Shown one piece after another: positions 48,101 to 59,493 of a stretch of DNA of 64,000 nucleotides; within the stretch, counting starts at the first letter, position 1, and each line of letters opens with the position of its first letter. The DNA is from Camellia lanceoleosa (lineage: Eukaryota; Streptophyta; Magnoliopsida; Ericales; Theaceae). The translations under genes and the position numbers were made by a program. The stretch lies in assembly GCA_025200525.1 (NCBI GenBank), contig CM045759.1:6820001-6884000 (forward strand). Direction: 5' to 3'. The notes beneath the pieces are model-generated. The model had not been told where the DNA came from and made no database searches. It saw nothing but the letters and a program-made list of their open reading frames with translations.

Positions 48101-48694
48101 ACCCAACGGGAACGCCTCATTCAATAACTCAAGCAACATGTCAACAGACTTGTCTGTCCACTGATTAAGCACTTTCAAATGTAGAAGTCGAACAATGAAT
48201 GACAAAGATGTGAACTTCTGACAACCCGGATACAATTCACTTTGTGCATCTTGGAGAAGTTTGAAATACTTTCATTTGGACGCATTTGGACCGAGCTGGG
48301 GTTCAGATGCATGGGGATCAGGCCCCTGTGGTTCATCACCCTCAACACTTGTACCGGCATGTGGATTTCCCATAGCCCCTTGTATCATTCTAATCATATC
48401 ATCCCCAATGTCTAAATTAGTTAATGTTTCATTCTCTCGATTACTATGCAGAGATACGTAAGATTCTCCATGATAAATCCAATGTTTGTATTTTTTAAAA
48501 AAACCATTCAAAATCAGATGCTCCTGTACACCCTCTCGTACAAAATAGTATCGATTCTCACACTTCCTACACGGACAACTGATCATCGAACCTTCAACCG
48601 TATTGGTGTAGGCAAACACAAGGAATTCATCAATCTCATTCATGTATTCGCTCGACATCCTATTTGGCAAATCAATCCAACTCTTATCCATCAT
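45189..48694 (-). pseudogene. CACTA TNP2-type transposase, several nonsense codons
   Basis: Starts at MMDKSWIDL (48694). Domains in order: Transpos_assoc (SEYMNEIDEFLVFA, CPCRKCENRYYF, YHGES); the TNP2/Transposase_21 core (CPNSCMLFR, FPLKPRLQRLF, RWHAEERTDDDVFRHPADSLAW, LASDGFNPF, CPCCNKQTTS); DUF4218 (DVMHIEKNV, MYPIERYLLTLKQYVRNRA); then, after introns, a KHLEVLKLKMP exon and DUF4216 (GYILNGFRYRV, YYGQLTNIVEIRY). It excises and reinserts the element. In-frame stops at 48272, 47879, 46406 and 46397, plus a frameshift near 45610, inactivate it. The two TAGs near 46400 fit a Gln and a Trp codon. Confidence 0.93.
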
Positions 48695-48830
48695 CTGTAC
48701 ACATCCACAAAAATATCTCATCAAAGTAACTCTAAATATAATACCTACGTATTTATGTACCATGATACCTATCCGTCCAATTTCTCTCAAACAGGTAGGT
48801 GGTCTTATCCCAGTTAGTTATTTACCGATT

Positions 48831-49964
48831 TGATGAAAGAACATAAAAAATGAAATACTTATACAACAACACGTGAGATCAATTAATTGAATAAAAAAAT
48901 GATATAATTTCATACTTTGTGAGTCATAACTAAAAAAATAAATAAATCATAACCAAACACCACATGAGGCACAACCAAAGATCTTATAAGTCTTAATTAA
49001 AATAATATCATAATTAACGAAGATAATTCATCATAACTAAAGAAAAAAAAAAATTACATAACTAATGATGCATATGATAAATGGACGTGTATGGATTTTG
49101 CAAATACGTATACATATTTTTAGTCAATAATTAACTTTTAAATTACAACATAACGAAGCCTAAGATTAGAAAAGTTGAGTAATTAGCTTTCTACCTTTTT
49201 TAGTTTCTTACCATTAATGGGAAATGGCCACATAATATTGTAAATTAGTTTAGGGTATTTTAGTCAATTCAATTTATTCTAGGAAATTTGCAACCCAACA
49301 AAGCCAAATTATGTCCTCATCTCGAAAAAAAAAAAGTTGGGATTAAAAAAATATATATATAAAAAAAAGGTTGAACAAGCCAGTTATTTAAAATGTCATA
49401 TTTAAATAATAATCATTTTATTTTTTTCTCAAAAAAAAGTCAAAAAAATTAAAAATTTATTCCCAAACGAAATTAATTTTGCCAAGTTAAATTAATTAAA
49501 AAAAAACACTACAAAATCAGGCTAAAAAAAATTCATCTATTTACCAAACGAAAGCTAATTTTCAAATCAAGTTAAAAAATTTCCCAAACGAAATTTTTTT
49601 CAAAATTTATTTTCTTACTTATTAAATTTACGAATATACATAACTTCATCTATTTTTTAAAAAAATACATAACCTCAGTCAATTTTCATGAAGAAAAAAG
49701 AAAAAAAAATACATTCATCTACAAATTTTGTTCAAAAATATATATATATATATCTTTTTCAAAAAAAGAAAAAAAATGTTGATGAAATTTATATATATCA
49801 GATTTTTCCAATAAATTTTTTTATACATACATTCATATTTTTTTACAGATATATATATCAGATTTTTTTATATATATTAGATTTTTTTTATATATATCAA
49901 ATTTTTTTTATATATATCAGATTTTTTTCTACAGATATATATATACATTCATCTATATATATAC

Positions 49965-49998
<34 letters not shown>

Positions 49999-50200
49999 CA
50001 TACGCAGAGAGAGAGAGAGCTTCGTCGCCGGACCAACCAGAGCCGTTGTCGTTGCTGCCGCACCGCCGCACCACCGCTAGAGACAGCCGTTCGCCTTCGT
50101 AGCTCTGTTGAGGAATTTGGGGGAAAAAAAAAGTTTAGAACATTTTAGGGATTTGGCTGAAATCAACGAGCGGGAAGATGGAGGGCGGGGGCACTTTTTT
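48831..50200. other. AT-rich upstream region of CACTA genes
   Basis: No gene. AT-rich with (AT)n-type runs (49735-49940) and (GA)n at 49965-50019, followed by a GC-rich CCGCCGCACC stretch. It lies upstream of the minus-strand genes and so is the likely promoter side. Confidence 0.5.
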
Positions 50201-50212
50201 TTTTTTTAACTT

Positions 50213-50545
50213 TTTGCGACGGTTCGTTTTACACCGTCGCCAATGGTTCTAATTACATCATAAAACGGCGCCGTTTTAATAAAGCATTTTTTGCGACGGA
50301 AGTTTGCCGTCGCAAATGGCCACTGTTTGCGACAGCAAACATACGTCGTCTCAAAACCAACTTTTTTGCGACGGTAAAACACGCCGTCGCTAATATTTCG
50401 GCATTTACTACCTATCCGCGTGGCTTTATTACCGACGCGACAAACGCCGTCGCTTAAACCCTTATTTGCGACGGTATAAGTTGCCGTCGCAAAAAACCAT
50501 TTTTTGCGACGGGAGGCGCACCGTCGCTATTGCTTCCGTGTTTTT
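50213..50545. promoter_or_regulatory. Right subterminal GCGACGG array
   Basis: About ten alternating copies of TTTGCGACGG / CCGTCGCAAA mirror the left array. A perfect palindrome aaaacggcgccgtttt lies within at about 50263. Confidence 0.75.
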
Positions 50546-50565
50546 TGATCCATTTTCTTGTAGTG

Positions 50566-51377
50566 TATGGGTGTGATTGTGTCCTTGTTGGAAGAGGGAA
50601 GCTCGTATGTAGAGGTGTAGTTGGTGTCCACCAAGCACCACCCCTCCACCGGCCACACCTATCACTAATCCATCCCACACTATTCAACATTTCCACTTTT
50701 TTTCTCTCTAAAATATTTGACTCTCACCCTAAAACTCTCTCTTCAATTCACCCATAGAGAATCAATTGGCTGATTATTACATACAGCAGAACAAAAAATA
50801 TCATCATATTCTTCTTTTATATTAAAATCCTTACAAATTAAAAAATAATAACTAAAAATTTTGAGTAAGACAAAAGTCTATTAAAAAGCATATTTTTAAG
50901 TTGGTGCCAAACAGAACATACCAAAAAAAATACTTCCTTCCAAAAAAAAAATTTATTTTCAAATTTTTGTCTCTAAAATTCTAATTTATTGTAGTGTTAC
51001 AATTTATGCAATATACTACGCCCCATATTTGTGGAAAGTAATCTGATAGTGACATTTTTTAGAAAAAATAATATTCAAATTTATTTTTTAAATTCACTTT
51101 TTGAACTTAATAATGTATAAGTGAAATGATTGGTTGATAATTAATAAAGAATAACACACAAGAATGATTATTGGATTTGAAAAATAAATCTAATTTTTAA
51201 ATTTAAATAGCACAACTCCTTTTTTAAATAAAAGGATATGGACACATAATAATTTATGCAATAGACAGTAATTTAATATGTAAATTATGAAATGCTTTGC
51301 AAAAGTGTTGTTTTAGACACTTTGATTGGTTTTTTTTGTTGGAAACGTATGCACACAATATTTGGATTTCTGCTTCT

Positions 51378-51419
<42 letters not shown>

Positions 51420-51695
51420 TTTATTTATTTGTGTGTTTTGAGGATATAATATAAATAATAAACTTATCTATCTCTTTAATGATTTGGATTTTTAAATGAG
51501 TTAGTGATCAATTCTAATATGGCATCAAATTAGGCAATAGAAATCTTATGTTCAAAACAAACTGCGTAGGATACAATTAAAAAATATTGCACATGCTTGA
51601 CCGTTAATTTCTGCTGGTTAATATGTATGTTTGTTTGGTGATGGATGCATGGATGGATGCAGAGAACAAGGATGAGGACTACTGGAGATACATAC
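50566..51695. other. AT-rich intergenic
   Basis: No gene recognised. A degenerate right terminus of CACTA type (aatttattGTAGTG) ends at 50996 after tttttgtctctaaaattct. A (CT)n microsatellite occupies 51380-51416. Confidence 0.45.
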
Positions 51696-52234
51696 TGTGA
51701 GGACATAATTTTTGAATGATAACACATGACCGACGTATCACCGAAGTGCCAGTCGAGGTGCCACGTGTCCTGATCATGACGCCGAGATGATCTCGGCTAG
51801 GCTGAGGTTATCTACGAAGAAACCGGAATCCGAGATAAGCGAATAAGGGACGAGAGTCCTACCATGGGAGAAGACTTCAGTTGGGTAAAGATAAGACTCT
51901 TAGAGAGTTTATCCCAATCCTACTGGAAGTCCAAGATTAGCAGTAATCCTAAGTCCACTAGAGCTAGGCTTCTATTGGGACTAGGATTGTATTGGCTATA
52001 AAAGGGAGGCTCCCCCATGGGTCTAAGGTATGCTTTTTGTATTCTAAATAAGTGAATTAAGCACTTTTGCTATCTTTGAGAGATAACTGACCTGATCATT
52101 GGAGTGCCCCCGGGTGGACGAACCACCGCTGGAATCTCTTCTTTCTGTTGCAGGTCATTCAGGCGCCATCTATTCCGCCAGTGCTCTCCAATTAAATACT
52201 AAGTTGGCAGTGTGGTCAGAAATTCACTCACACA
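51696..52234 (+). repeat. 5' LTR of Tat element
   Basis: 539 bp, TGTGAGGACATAA ... TTCACTCACACA. Contains a ggctataaaaggg TATA-type core promoter near 51993 and the tctttgagagata/gatcattggagtg block shared with 8881-9010. Confidence 0.9.
51993..52006 (+). promoter_or_regulatory. LTR TATA box
   Basis: ggctataaaaggga is a textbook plant TATA box inside the 5' LTR, so transcription would begin about 30 bp downstream. Confidence 0.7.
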
Positions 52235-52236
52235 AT

Positions 52237-52254
52237 TTGGCGCCATCTGTGAGA
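52237..52254 (+). promoter_or_regulatory. Primer binding site, TGGCGCC type
   Basis: tggcgccatctgtgagaa begins 2 bases after the LTR end. Tat and related gypsy elements use TGGCGCC-type sites; the exact tRNA is not assigned here. Confidence 0.75.
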
Positions 52255-52267
52255 AAGAAAGGAGAAT

Positions 52268-52577
52268 AGACGGCCAACGACGGACAGAAAGAGAAGATTG
52301 GGGATGACACTCCTACTGGGAGTGAGAAACCTGTTGACCTTGACATCGAAGAAGACAACTGCAACGAAGAGACTCGTGATAAGAATCACGGAGGAAATGA
52401 CGTCGGCCAGGAAGGCGACGTACCAAAGAAAACGGACCAAAGCGGGTATTACAATGAAGATGACCTTCAGGTATAAAAGGATAAATGCCTACGGAGGGAT
52501 GATGACGTAAAGGGAATGGCGAACAAATTGGCGGACCTGCAAACGGTCGTCAATTTCATGATGCAGAATAGCGTCAT
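52268..52577 (+). pseudogene. gypsy gag N-terminal part
   Basis: Before the solo LTR the reading (NDGQKEKIGDDTPTG, then a TAA near 52477, then MANKLADLQTVVNFMMQNSV) resembles the acidic leader and coiled start of Tat gag. It ends at the gtcat target site and resumes at 55351 with MQPTFPLQDTPLP. Confidence 0.65.
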
Positions 52578-55350
52578 TGTAACAACCTCGCCATCAAGCA
52601 TCGATTACCTCATCGACATCAAGCATCGAGATCGAACATGATTGATAATTGAATTGATTAAAGTACCGAATCGCCGATCGAGATCCAAATCAATCGATTG
52701 ATCAGAATCGCTTAAATGCATAATCTATCTGTTTGACTGCCAAATTATCTATTCTCATCTTATGCATTAAACTGCAAATTGAAGGCCTTATCGGCGGCCG
52801 AAGCCAAAATTGATTAATGTTCTGTGTTCATCATAATTAATGTGATTTTATGGCACATTTATCTGAAAATTGATTTGGTATGGTTAAATTAGATTAGAAA
52901 TAGATAAAATGTAAAGTTTGACTTATTTACCAAAACGCCACTTAGTGGCCACTACTCTACATTTGTTGAGACTTGTATTCATGGAATCAAAAACACTTCA
53001 TCAGCTCATTTTGTGGCCTCTCAACCGAAATTAGAGAGAGAGAGAGAGGGAATTGAAAGGGATTTTGGCTATAATATGATAATCCTCGAGGAAATTGAGG
53101 CATATGTTGGCAAATTAAACTTCAAGGCTAGTAATTGAAGACTTAGGTAAGAGAATTTAACCTTTTATTAATGTCTTTGAACTTGTTCATACTTAGTTCT
53201 TGAGCCTCTAGTAATTTGAGCCTTGAATTGGTCCATATAATGTTGAATTAGAGCTAAATTGTTGCATGCATGTGCATATTGGCAAGTTTTGAGGTTGTAA
53301 TCCATCATTCCTCACATGCATGTTCATAATCTCGCAATGGTCCATGTTTTCAACTTGTTTTTGGAACATTTGGCTCACTAGAGCATCAAATTGAAGCTTT
53401 GAAATGATTTGAATTCATGCATGTTTGCATGTTCTTCATGTTCTTGAAAATGGGTTTGAGACTTGGATTTAATTGACTCACTCTTGGCCTTTGAATTCAC
53501 AAATTGAGCTTTGGAACTTGTTGAATATTGAGTTTGAATGTGTTTTCCAAAATTTGGGCTCAAGAGGTCGAGTATAGAGTGGAAGAATGCTTGGTTTGAG
53601 CTTGGGAGGAAAATCTGGAAATTCCAGAATTTGGCTCCTTCGCTCGAGCGAAGGATTCCTCGCTCGAGCGACCAACCTTTACTCTGAGCCACGCTCGAGC
53701 GAAGAATTGGTGGCTCGAGCGTAAATTTGCAACATCCAGTACTTTTGCATTTTCAACAGACCGCTCGAGCGAAGGATTCCTCGCTCAAGCTATCCCTTTG
53801 ATTTTGCAAGCTCGCCGGCGAAGGAATCGCCGAGCAAGACCCCTGTTTTCAGCAAGTTTTGTAAAATATTTTCTGAGTGCATCTTTGCATCCTCATCCCA
53901 TTCTAGGCACTCTTAGGCCTAGTTTAAGACATCTTAATGAGGATATAGATGTAGAACACACCGAGGCAAATTAGGGATTAAGTTATTGATCTTCCCCAAC
54001 TGTATAGCTTAGTGTGTGTTCATCCTGTATACTGTGTAGGGTTGGCTTACCGAGGGGATGCTCTAGCTTACTGTAGCCCAGAACTCTGTGAGTAACAACT
54101 GTGTAAAGATATGTTCAAAAATGATTATCTTCTGAACTATTTACTTTATTGAATTGTTTACCTTATTGAGCTGTCTACTTTATTGAACTCATTTAAATCG
54201 CCATCAATTGAACTAGTTATCGAATCCATCAAGTGAATCTGCTTGAATTGATACTGCATCGAATCGACATCAAGCATTTTGAATTGAACTGCTCATCGAA
54301 CTAATATCGTAATTTGAATGAACGTATGTCTTATATTCTCGAATCGCTTGTGGCATCCTTGGCACCTCATCGTTATCATATCGCGGACAGAGATCTCTGT
54401 CGGTTCCCAACTTTGGAACCTCTACTGTTTACTGTTATGATGGCCATTATGTATTTCTGATATGGAACAAAGTGCTGTACGGAACTAAGTGCTACATTGT
54501 GAGCCACCTCTAGAATCTATGGAACTAAGTGCTACAGTGTGAGCCACCTCTAGAGTCTGTGCGAGACACCTCTTGGATCCACAAGTACTGCATCTTGTTC
54601 TCTCAAATAGTCATCACATATTATCATATCAAGTATCGATGGCCATCATTTACCGCTTGGTCCGTTAAGACCCGGTCTTTTAAGACCCATCACATCGCAT
54701 CATTACGCCAATGGATGTACCACATATCACGCTTTAATCAATGACCGTATGACCAAATATGAGCCACAAACCTAATGACCGATAAACCGATCAAATGACT
54801 GCTTAATATCGAAGGATATTTATTCTTAACCCCTTTACGCATTGTGTTATTCACTGGGCTTTAGCTCACTGCTTATATATATATATATATATATATGTAG
54901 GTGTACAGGCACCAGACCGCAGCTAGGAACGTCAGGCAAGCTTTAATTTTGTCAAGCCAACCACTGTGCCTCACTGCGAGGTTCCGAGCCTATCAAGCTA
55001 TGGCTTAAGGGCTTAGGGGTGTTTTTATTTCCCCGTTTGTCTCTCAGAATCGCTTTTGTTTATCAGATAGACCGATAGCACCGCATCGCATCGTTTAATA
55101 GGGATTACGTCCCAGTTTTGATTGATTGTATATTTTGGTGCATACTATTCTGTACTGAGAGTATAAAGGTATGAAAAATATTTTTGCATACAGACTGTCA
55201 GTTCATTGGACATTGTTTATTTACTGTATTGGCTTCCGCCATGTCCCTGTACTATGTATTACTGTATTACTGTCCAGCAGGCCTTTGGTAGTCTCGGATT
55301 ACTGGCCAGTTACGGTGCTAAACCCATAGGAGCGGGTTTGGGTCGTGACA
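52578..55350 (+). mobile_element. Solo LTR of a second gypsy element inserted in gag
   Basis: Starts TGTAACAACC and ends GGTCGTGACA (imperfect inverted ends, TG...CA), flanked by gtcat at 52573-52577 and 55351-55355. At 2773 bp with no internal domain, no coding region and no second LTR, it is what remains after recombination between two LTRs. Long LTRs with TGT(C/A)ACGACC-type ends occur in Del/Tekay-like gypsy elements; lineage is inferred. Contains (AT)n at about 54873-54896 and a palindromic CGCTCGAGCG cluster. Confidence 0.9.
53638..53792. repeat. CGCTCGAGCG palindrome cluster
   Basis: gctcgagcgaaggattcc is followed by tcgctcgagcga, cgctcgagcgaag, ggctcgagcg, cgctcgagcgaagg and tcgctcaagc within 155 bp. 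Each is a GC-rich palindrome around CTCGAG in otherwise AT-rich DNA. Confidence 0.9.
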
Positions 55351-55355
55351 GTCAT

Positions 55356-56605
55356 GCAGCCAACGTTCCCGTTACAAGATACACCGCTTCCAGCGGCCAA
55401 AAAAGATGCCCGACAAGATGGGCAGAAAACAGTCCCTACAGTCCCCCAGGAGCGAAAAACACTCTCACCGACCTTCAAGGGAGGTCGGGCGAGGAGAGTC
55501 AAGAATGAAATAATCTTGAAGGACACATCGCACCAAGGAAGTAGACCCCAAAGAACATCAGCATGTTCAAAGGCAGGAGTTATGCTTCGACGCAACTAAT
55601 GGAGAAAGGTCGAAGATGGCTCACAATGAAGCTAAGAGTAGTGCACCTAAAAGGTTGAAGTTAGAGGACAGCCGAGCTCCTAGTCGGACCAAGGAGGACC
55701 TAAGGGATTACCTATAGAGGAGGCAACAAGATGCCGAGGTAACCTCCCCGGTCAAGCCAAGAACGCCATTCTCGGTAGAATTGGACAAATTCGAAGCCCT
55801 GAAGATGTTTAGCAGGTCGAGATTCCAGATCTACGATGGGAAGTCAGACCTCAACTTTTACGTCGGTTTGTACTTGAACTCGATGGCGTTATACACTAGG
55901 AACGAGCCGTTGCTTTGCAAGGTGTTCTCTTCATCCTTTGGAGAAATTGCATCAGACTGGTTTCACAAGTTGCCGAAAGGAACTGTGAAAACCTGGGAAG
56001 GCCTGGCCGAGATGTTTGTGGCCAGGTTCGTAACAAACAAACTACAGCCATTAAGGGTGGATGCCCTGTTGGCTTTGAAAATTGGCGAGGACGAAAGCCT
56101 AAGGGCCTATGCCAAAAGGTACTATGAAGTATTCAACCGTATACCAGAATGCAACCAAGAGGTGGCGGTCATATCATTTAAGAACGGCCTAAAAGATAAT
56201 TGTCTGCTCCGAAAATCATTGGCAAAAACACTGCCAAAAAGTATGGAGGAATTAATGGCCAGAATAGAAAAGTACGCCAAGGCCGAGGAGGATACGCCGG
56301 GAACAAAAGCGCCGAAACCAAAGAAGAAGAACGGCTCGCCGAAGCAAGGCCGAGGTGATGGTGGCTACAACAAACCAGAAATCGGATTAAGGGTTGCTCA
56401 GGCAGTCACAACCGTATTCCGAATTCCGGTTTACAAAGTCTTGGAGAAAATCCGCGATCAGCCCTACTACAGAGCACCAGCAAGGGTACTAGGCGAGTTT
56501 ATAGGAAGAAGCCTTAACAAGTGCTGTGCTTACCATAATGAAGCTGGACATCTAACTCAGGGGTGCAGAGCCCTGAAGACGTATCTGGAAGACCTGGTGA
56601 GGTAG
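55356..56605 (+). pseudogene. gypsy gag, main part
   Basis: After the solo LTR the frame runs to 55599, shifts, and continues openly from about 55781 to 56605. The core has the Retrotrans_gag pattern (LNFYVGLYLNSMALY, ASDWFHKLPKGTVKTWEGL, MFVARFVTNKLQP, SLRAYAKRYYEVFNRI) and a zinc-finger-like end (CCAYHNEAGHLTQGCRALK). It would form the particle that packages element RNA. A TAG near 55715 is an additional stop in the linker. Confidence 0.88.
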
Positions 56606-57457
56606 GGCCATATAAGGGACATGGTAGATGAAGCTAGAACAAGGGAAGGGCAGGCAAGATTGCCCCAGGCACCAACAGCACCACCCCTACCAGCATCATA
56701 ATCATAGGCAGACGAACCTCGAGTGATCAATGTGATCCACTCAAAGGTGAATGAGAATGAGATAAGGGGGGAAACCCAAAAGATAAAACACTTGCAACAT
56801 GTATATCAGGTTGGGAAAAAGAGACCTAGGGTAGGCGAGAGCCAAGGACAAGTGGTGTCCTTTACTGAGGAAGACCTGGAGATGGTGCAACATCCACACA
56901 ACGATGCCTTAGTGATATCCCTCCAGATTGGAGAGTGCCAAGTGAAGCGCATCTTAGTCGACCAGGGCAGCTCTTGTGACATCATGTATGTCAGGTGTTA
57001 CAAGGAGCTTGGCCATCACCAAGATGACCTGGAACAGTCAAGCAGCCTAATGGTTGGCTTCAATGGAACGCCGACATAGCCCCTAGGAGCAGCAAGCTTA
57101 GAGGTGCAGGCTGGCACCAAGAGGGTGAAGATAGAGTTCACCATAATTGACACCTCCTCCCCTCATAATGCAATTCTGGGAAGACCATGGCTGCATGTAA
57201 TGGAGGCTGTTCCCTCAACATTGCACCAGCTGCTGCGATTCCCAATAGAGCATGGGATAGAGGAGGTTAGAGGGGATCAAGTGCAGGCAAAGAATTGCTC
57301 CATGGCAGCAATGAAATCTGCCTGCAATATTCGGGAAGCAAAACCAGCAAGGGTTGAGGATGAAAACATGGAAGTCCTAGAGGACGTCGGCAAAAAACCA
57401 GCCGAGAAGAGTGAGGAAACACTGAAGAAAGTCCTTGTCCAACAAGGAGACGAATAA
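56606..57457 (+). pseudogene. gypsy protease region
   Basis: Retropepsin motif RILVDQGSSCDIMY (Tat-type VDQGSS active site) and the flap-side AILGRPWLH. Stops at about 56700-56704 and at 57077 break the frame; it ends 57457 before an RT frameshift. Confidence 0.85.
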
Positions 57458-57481
57458 CGCTTCTTCCTTCTTGGCTCGGGC

Positions 57482-58318
57482 TTGGTCGAGGAAGAAGAAA
57501 AAGAACTAGAGGCGTTCTTGAGAACAAACATTGAGGTGTTTTCCTGGACGCCTTACGAGATGCCTGGCATTGACCCCGAGGTCACTTGCCACAAACTGAA
57601 TGTGGACAGGTCAGCCAAACCTGTAATCCAACGAACCAGAAGGCCGATGTTGACGCACGTTGAGGCAGTAGAAGAAGAAATGGACAAACTTCTGGAGGCC
57701 AGAGCCATTCGAGCGGTAAGTTACCCGACATGGCTATCAAATACGGTTGTTGCGAAGAAAAAAAAATGAGAAGTGGAAGGTCTGTGTGGACTTCACTAGC
57801 CTGAACAAGGCTTGTCCCAAAGACAGCTTCCCAATATTGACCAACTGGTGAATGCCACTTCAGGGCATGGAAGGATGAGCTTCCTAGATGCTTACAAGGG
57901 GTACCATCAGATAGCTATGTACCCGCCAGATGAGGAAAAGATTGCATTCATCACCCCAAAAGGGCTATACTGCTACAGAGTGATGTCTTTTGGATTGAAA
58001 AATGCAAGAGCAACTTACCAGAGATTGGTAACCAAGATGTTCTGACATCTAATTGGCAGAATAGTGGAAGTTTACATCGATGACATGGTCGTGAAGACCA
58101 AGGAACCTAAAGGTCATTTGGCCGACCTAAAGGCAGTTTTTGACATCCTTAAAACATATGGGCTCCGACTCAATGCATCGAAGTGTGCATTTGGAGTTGG
58201 GTCTGGTAAGCTCTTAGGATATTTGGTAACTAGAAGGGGTATTGAGGCAAGCCCAGATCAGATCAAGGCTATCTTAGAACTGAAGAGCCAATATCGGCAA
58301 AACAAGTGCAGATGTTGA
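57482..58318 (+). pseudogene. gypsy reverse transcriptase
   Basis: Reads EEMDKLLEARAIRAV with YPTWLSNTVVAKKK, then after a 1-base poly-A shift VCVDFTSLNKACPKDSFP, MSFLDAYKGYHQIAM, YRVMSFGLKNARATYQRL, then a stop at 58043 and the catalytic [10 protein letters not shown] with [20 protein letters not shown]. All RT motif blocks are recognisable; two breaks inactivate it. Confidence 0.92.
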
Positions 58319-58743
58319 CTGGAAGGGCTGCAGCCCTGAACAGATTCATAAGCAGAAGTTCTGATAAATGTAAGCCTTTCTTCAGCTTAGTAAAAAAAGC
58401 CATAGACTTCTTATATACCAACAAATGCGAAGCTGCCTTGACCAACTTAAGGAAGTATTTGACCACAGCTCCAGTTCTCTCAAATCCAGTACCTAGAGAT
58501 GAGCTGTTCTTATACTTGGCAGTTTCAGAACATGCAGTAAGTGCAGTGGTAATCCGAGAAGAAAACAGAGAACAAAGGGCTATTTACTACGTAAGTAAAA
58601 CCCTTGCAGATGCAGAGACCAGATATCTACCCTTAAAGAAGTTAACACGGGCTTTCGTAATGGCTTCCAAGAAACTGAATCCTTACTTTCAAGCCCACAA
58701 AATTGTAGTGTTAACTGAACACCCCTTGAAGTCCTTGTTGTAG
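58306..58743 (+). pseudogene. gypsy RNase H (first)
   Basis: Continues RT after a frameshift: GRAAALNRFISRSSDKC, FLYTNKCEAALTNL, LFLYLAVSEHAVSAVVI, RAIYYVSKTLADAETRYLP. A TAG ends it at 58741 and the frame continues with ARWAVALGQYDLEF. Confidence 0.88.
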
Positions 58744-58779
58744 CAAGGAGATCTGACAGGCAGAATAGCCAGATGGGCA

Positions 58780-59493
58780 GTGGCCTTGGGCCAATATGAC
58801 TTGGAATTTAAACCCAGAATAGCAATCAAAGGCCAAGTTTTGGCCGACTTCGTGGCCCAGTTCACACCAGGTTCCATCACACATCAGGCTCCGTTGAGCC
58901 AAGGTGTGCGATGTCCAGGTGAGCAAGAAAAAACCCAGCAGAGGACAACAGAGCAAAGGAACAAAGAGAAATTCAGGCCCTGCAGTATTTACATCGGCGA
59001 CTCCTTCCGGTTGTTTGTGGATGTGAGTTCAAACCGACAAGGAGTGGAGGCAGGAGTAGTACTAGTATCGCCAGATGGGCAAATATTGGAACAATCCATT
59101 AGTTTGGGGTTTAAGGCCTCAAATAATGAAGCAGAATATGAAGCGCTGATCGCAGGACTAAAGCAGGCAGCAGCCATGGAAGCCGACGAGGTAATAGTCC
59201 TTTGTGACTCCCAGCTTATAGTCAATCAGGCAACAGGGGGATTTGCAACCCGAGATGAACATATGTCGGCATACGCAAAGGAAGGAGGCAGACTGGTAGC
59301 CTTATTTCAAAATTGCCGACTACATCAGGTAAGCCGAGATGAAAACAGCCATGCCGATGCTCTAGCCAACCTGGCTAGTGCAATGAAGCCTGGTGATGTA
59401 AGAACAATAATGGTTGACTACTTGTCAGGTCCAAGCATAGAACCACTGAGCACAAAGTGGGAAGCAATGTGTATGGAGATGAGATCAAGTTAG
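58780..59493 (+). CDS. gypsy second (archaeal-type) RNase H
   Basis: Open from 58780 to 59493 with FRLFVDVSSNRQGVEAGVVL, SNNEAEYEALIAGLKQA, VIVLCDSQLIVNQ and HADALANLASAM. The D-E-D pattern (VDVSS, NEAEYEA, CDSQL) matches the active site of the additional RNase H that distinguishes Tat elements. Its N-terminal 60 residues are the connection from RT-RNase H. Confidence 0.9.
   Translation: MALGQYDLEFKPRIAIKGQVLADFVAQFTPGSITHQAPLSQGVRCPGEQEKTQQRTTEQRNKEKFRPCSIYIGDSFRLFVDVSSNRQGVEAGVVLVSPDGQILEQSISLGFKASNNEAEYEALIAGLKQAAAMEADEVIVLCDSQLIVNQATGGFATRDEHMSAYAKEGGRLVALFQNCRLHQVSRDENSHADALANLASAMKPGDVRTIMVDYLSGPSIEPLSTKWEAMCMEMRSS

Larger units (their letters stand above)
40244..50565 (-). mobile_element. 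CACTA (En/Spm) DNA transposon, two-gene
   Basis: The left terminus CACTACAAAAAAAAGTG at 40244 and right terminus ...TTTTCTTGTAGTG at 50565 form the CACTA inverted repeat; tat flanks both sides (40241-40243, 50566-50568), the family's 3 bp duplication. Both ends carry arrays of GCGACGG/CCGTCGC. Two genes on the minus strand match the TNP2-type transposase (45189-48694) and the second, Ptta/En/Spm-type protein (43031-45014). A 178 bp satellite array occupies 41208-42967. Several in-frame stops suggest it is no longer autonomous. Confidence 0.96.

Noticed and set aside
49508..49523. cactacaaaatcagg as a possible nested CACTA terminus
   Set aside because: No inverted partner, no subterminal array and no 3 bp duplication could be paired with it.
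52298..52510. Plus-strand open frame in the gypsy leader
   Set aside because: It is out of frame with the gag-like reading of the same DNA and has no domain.
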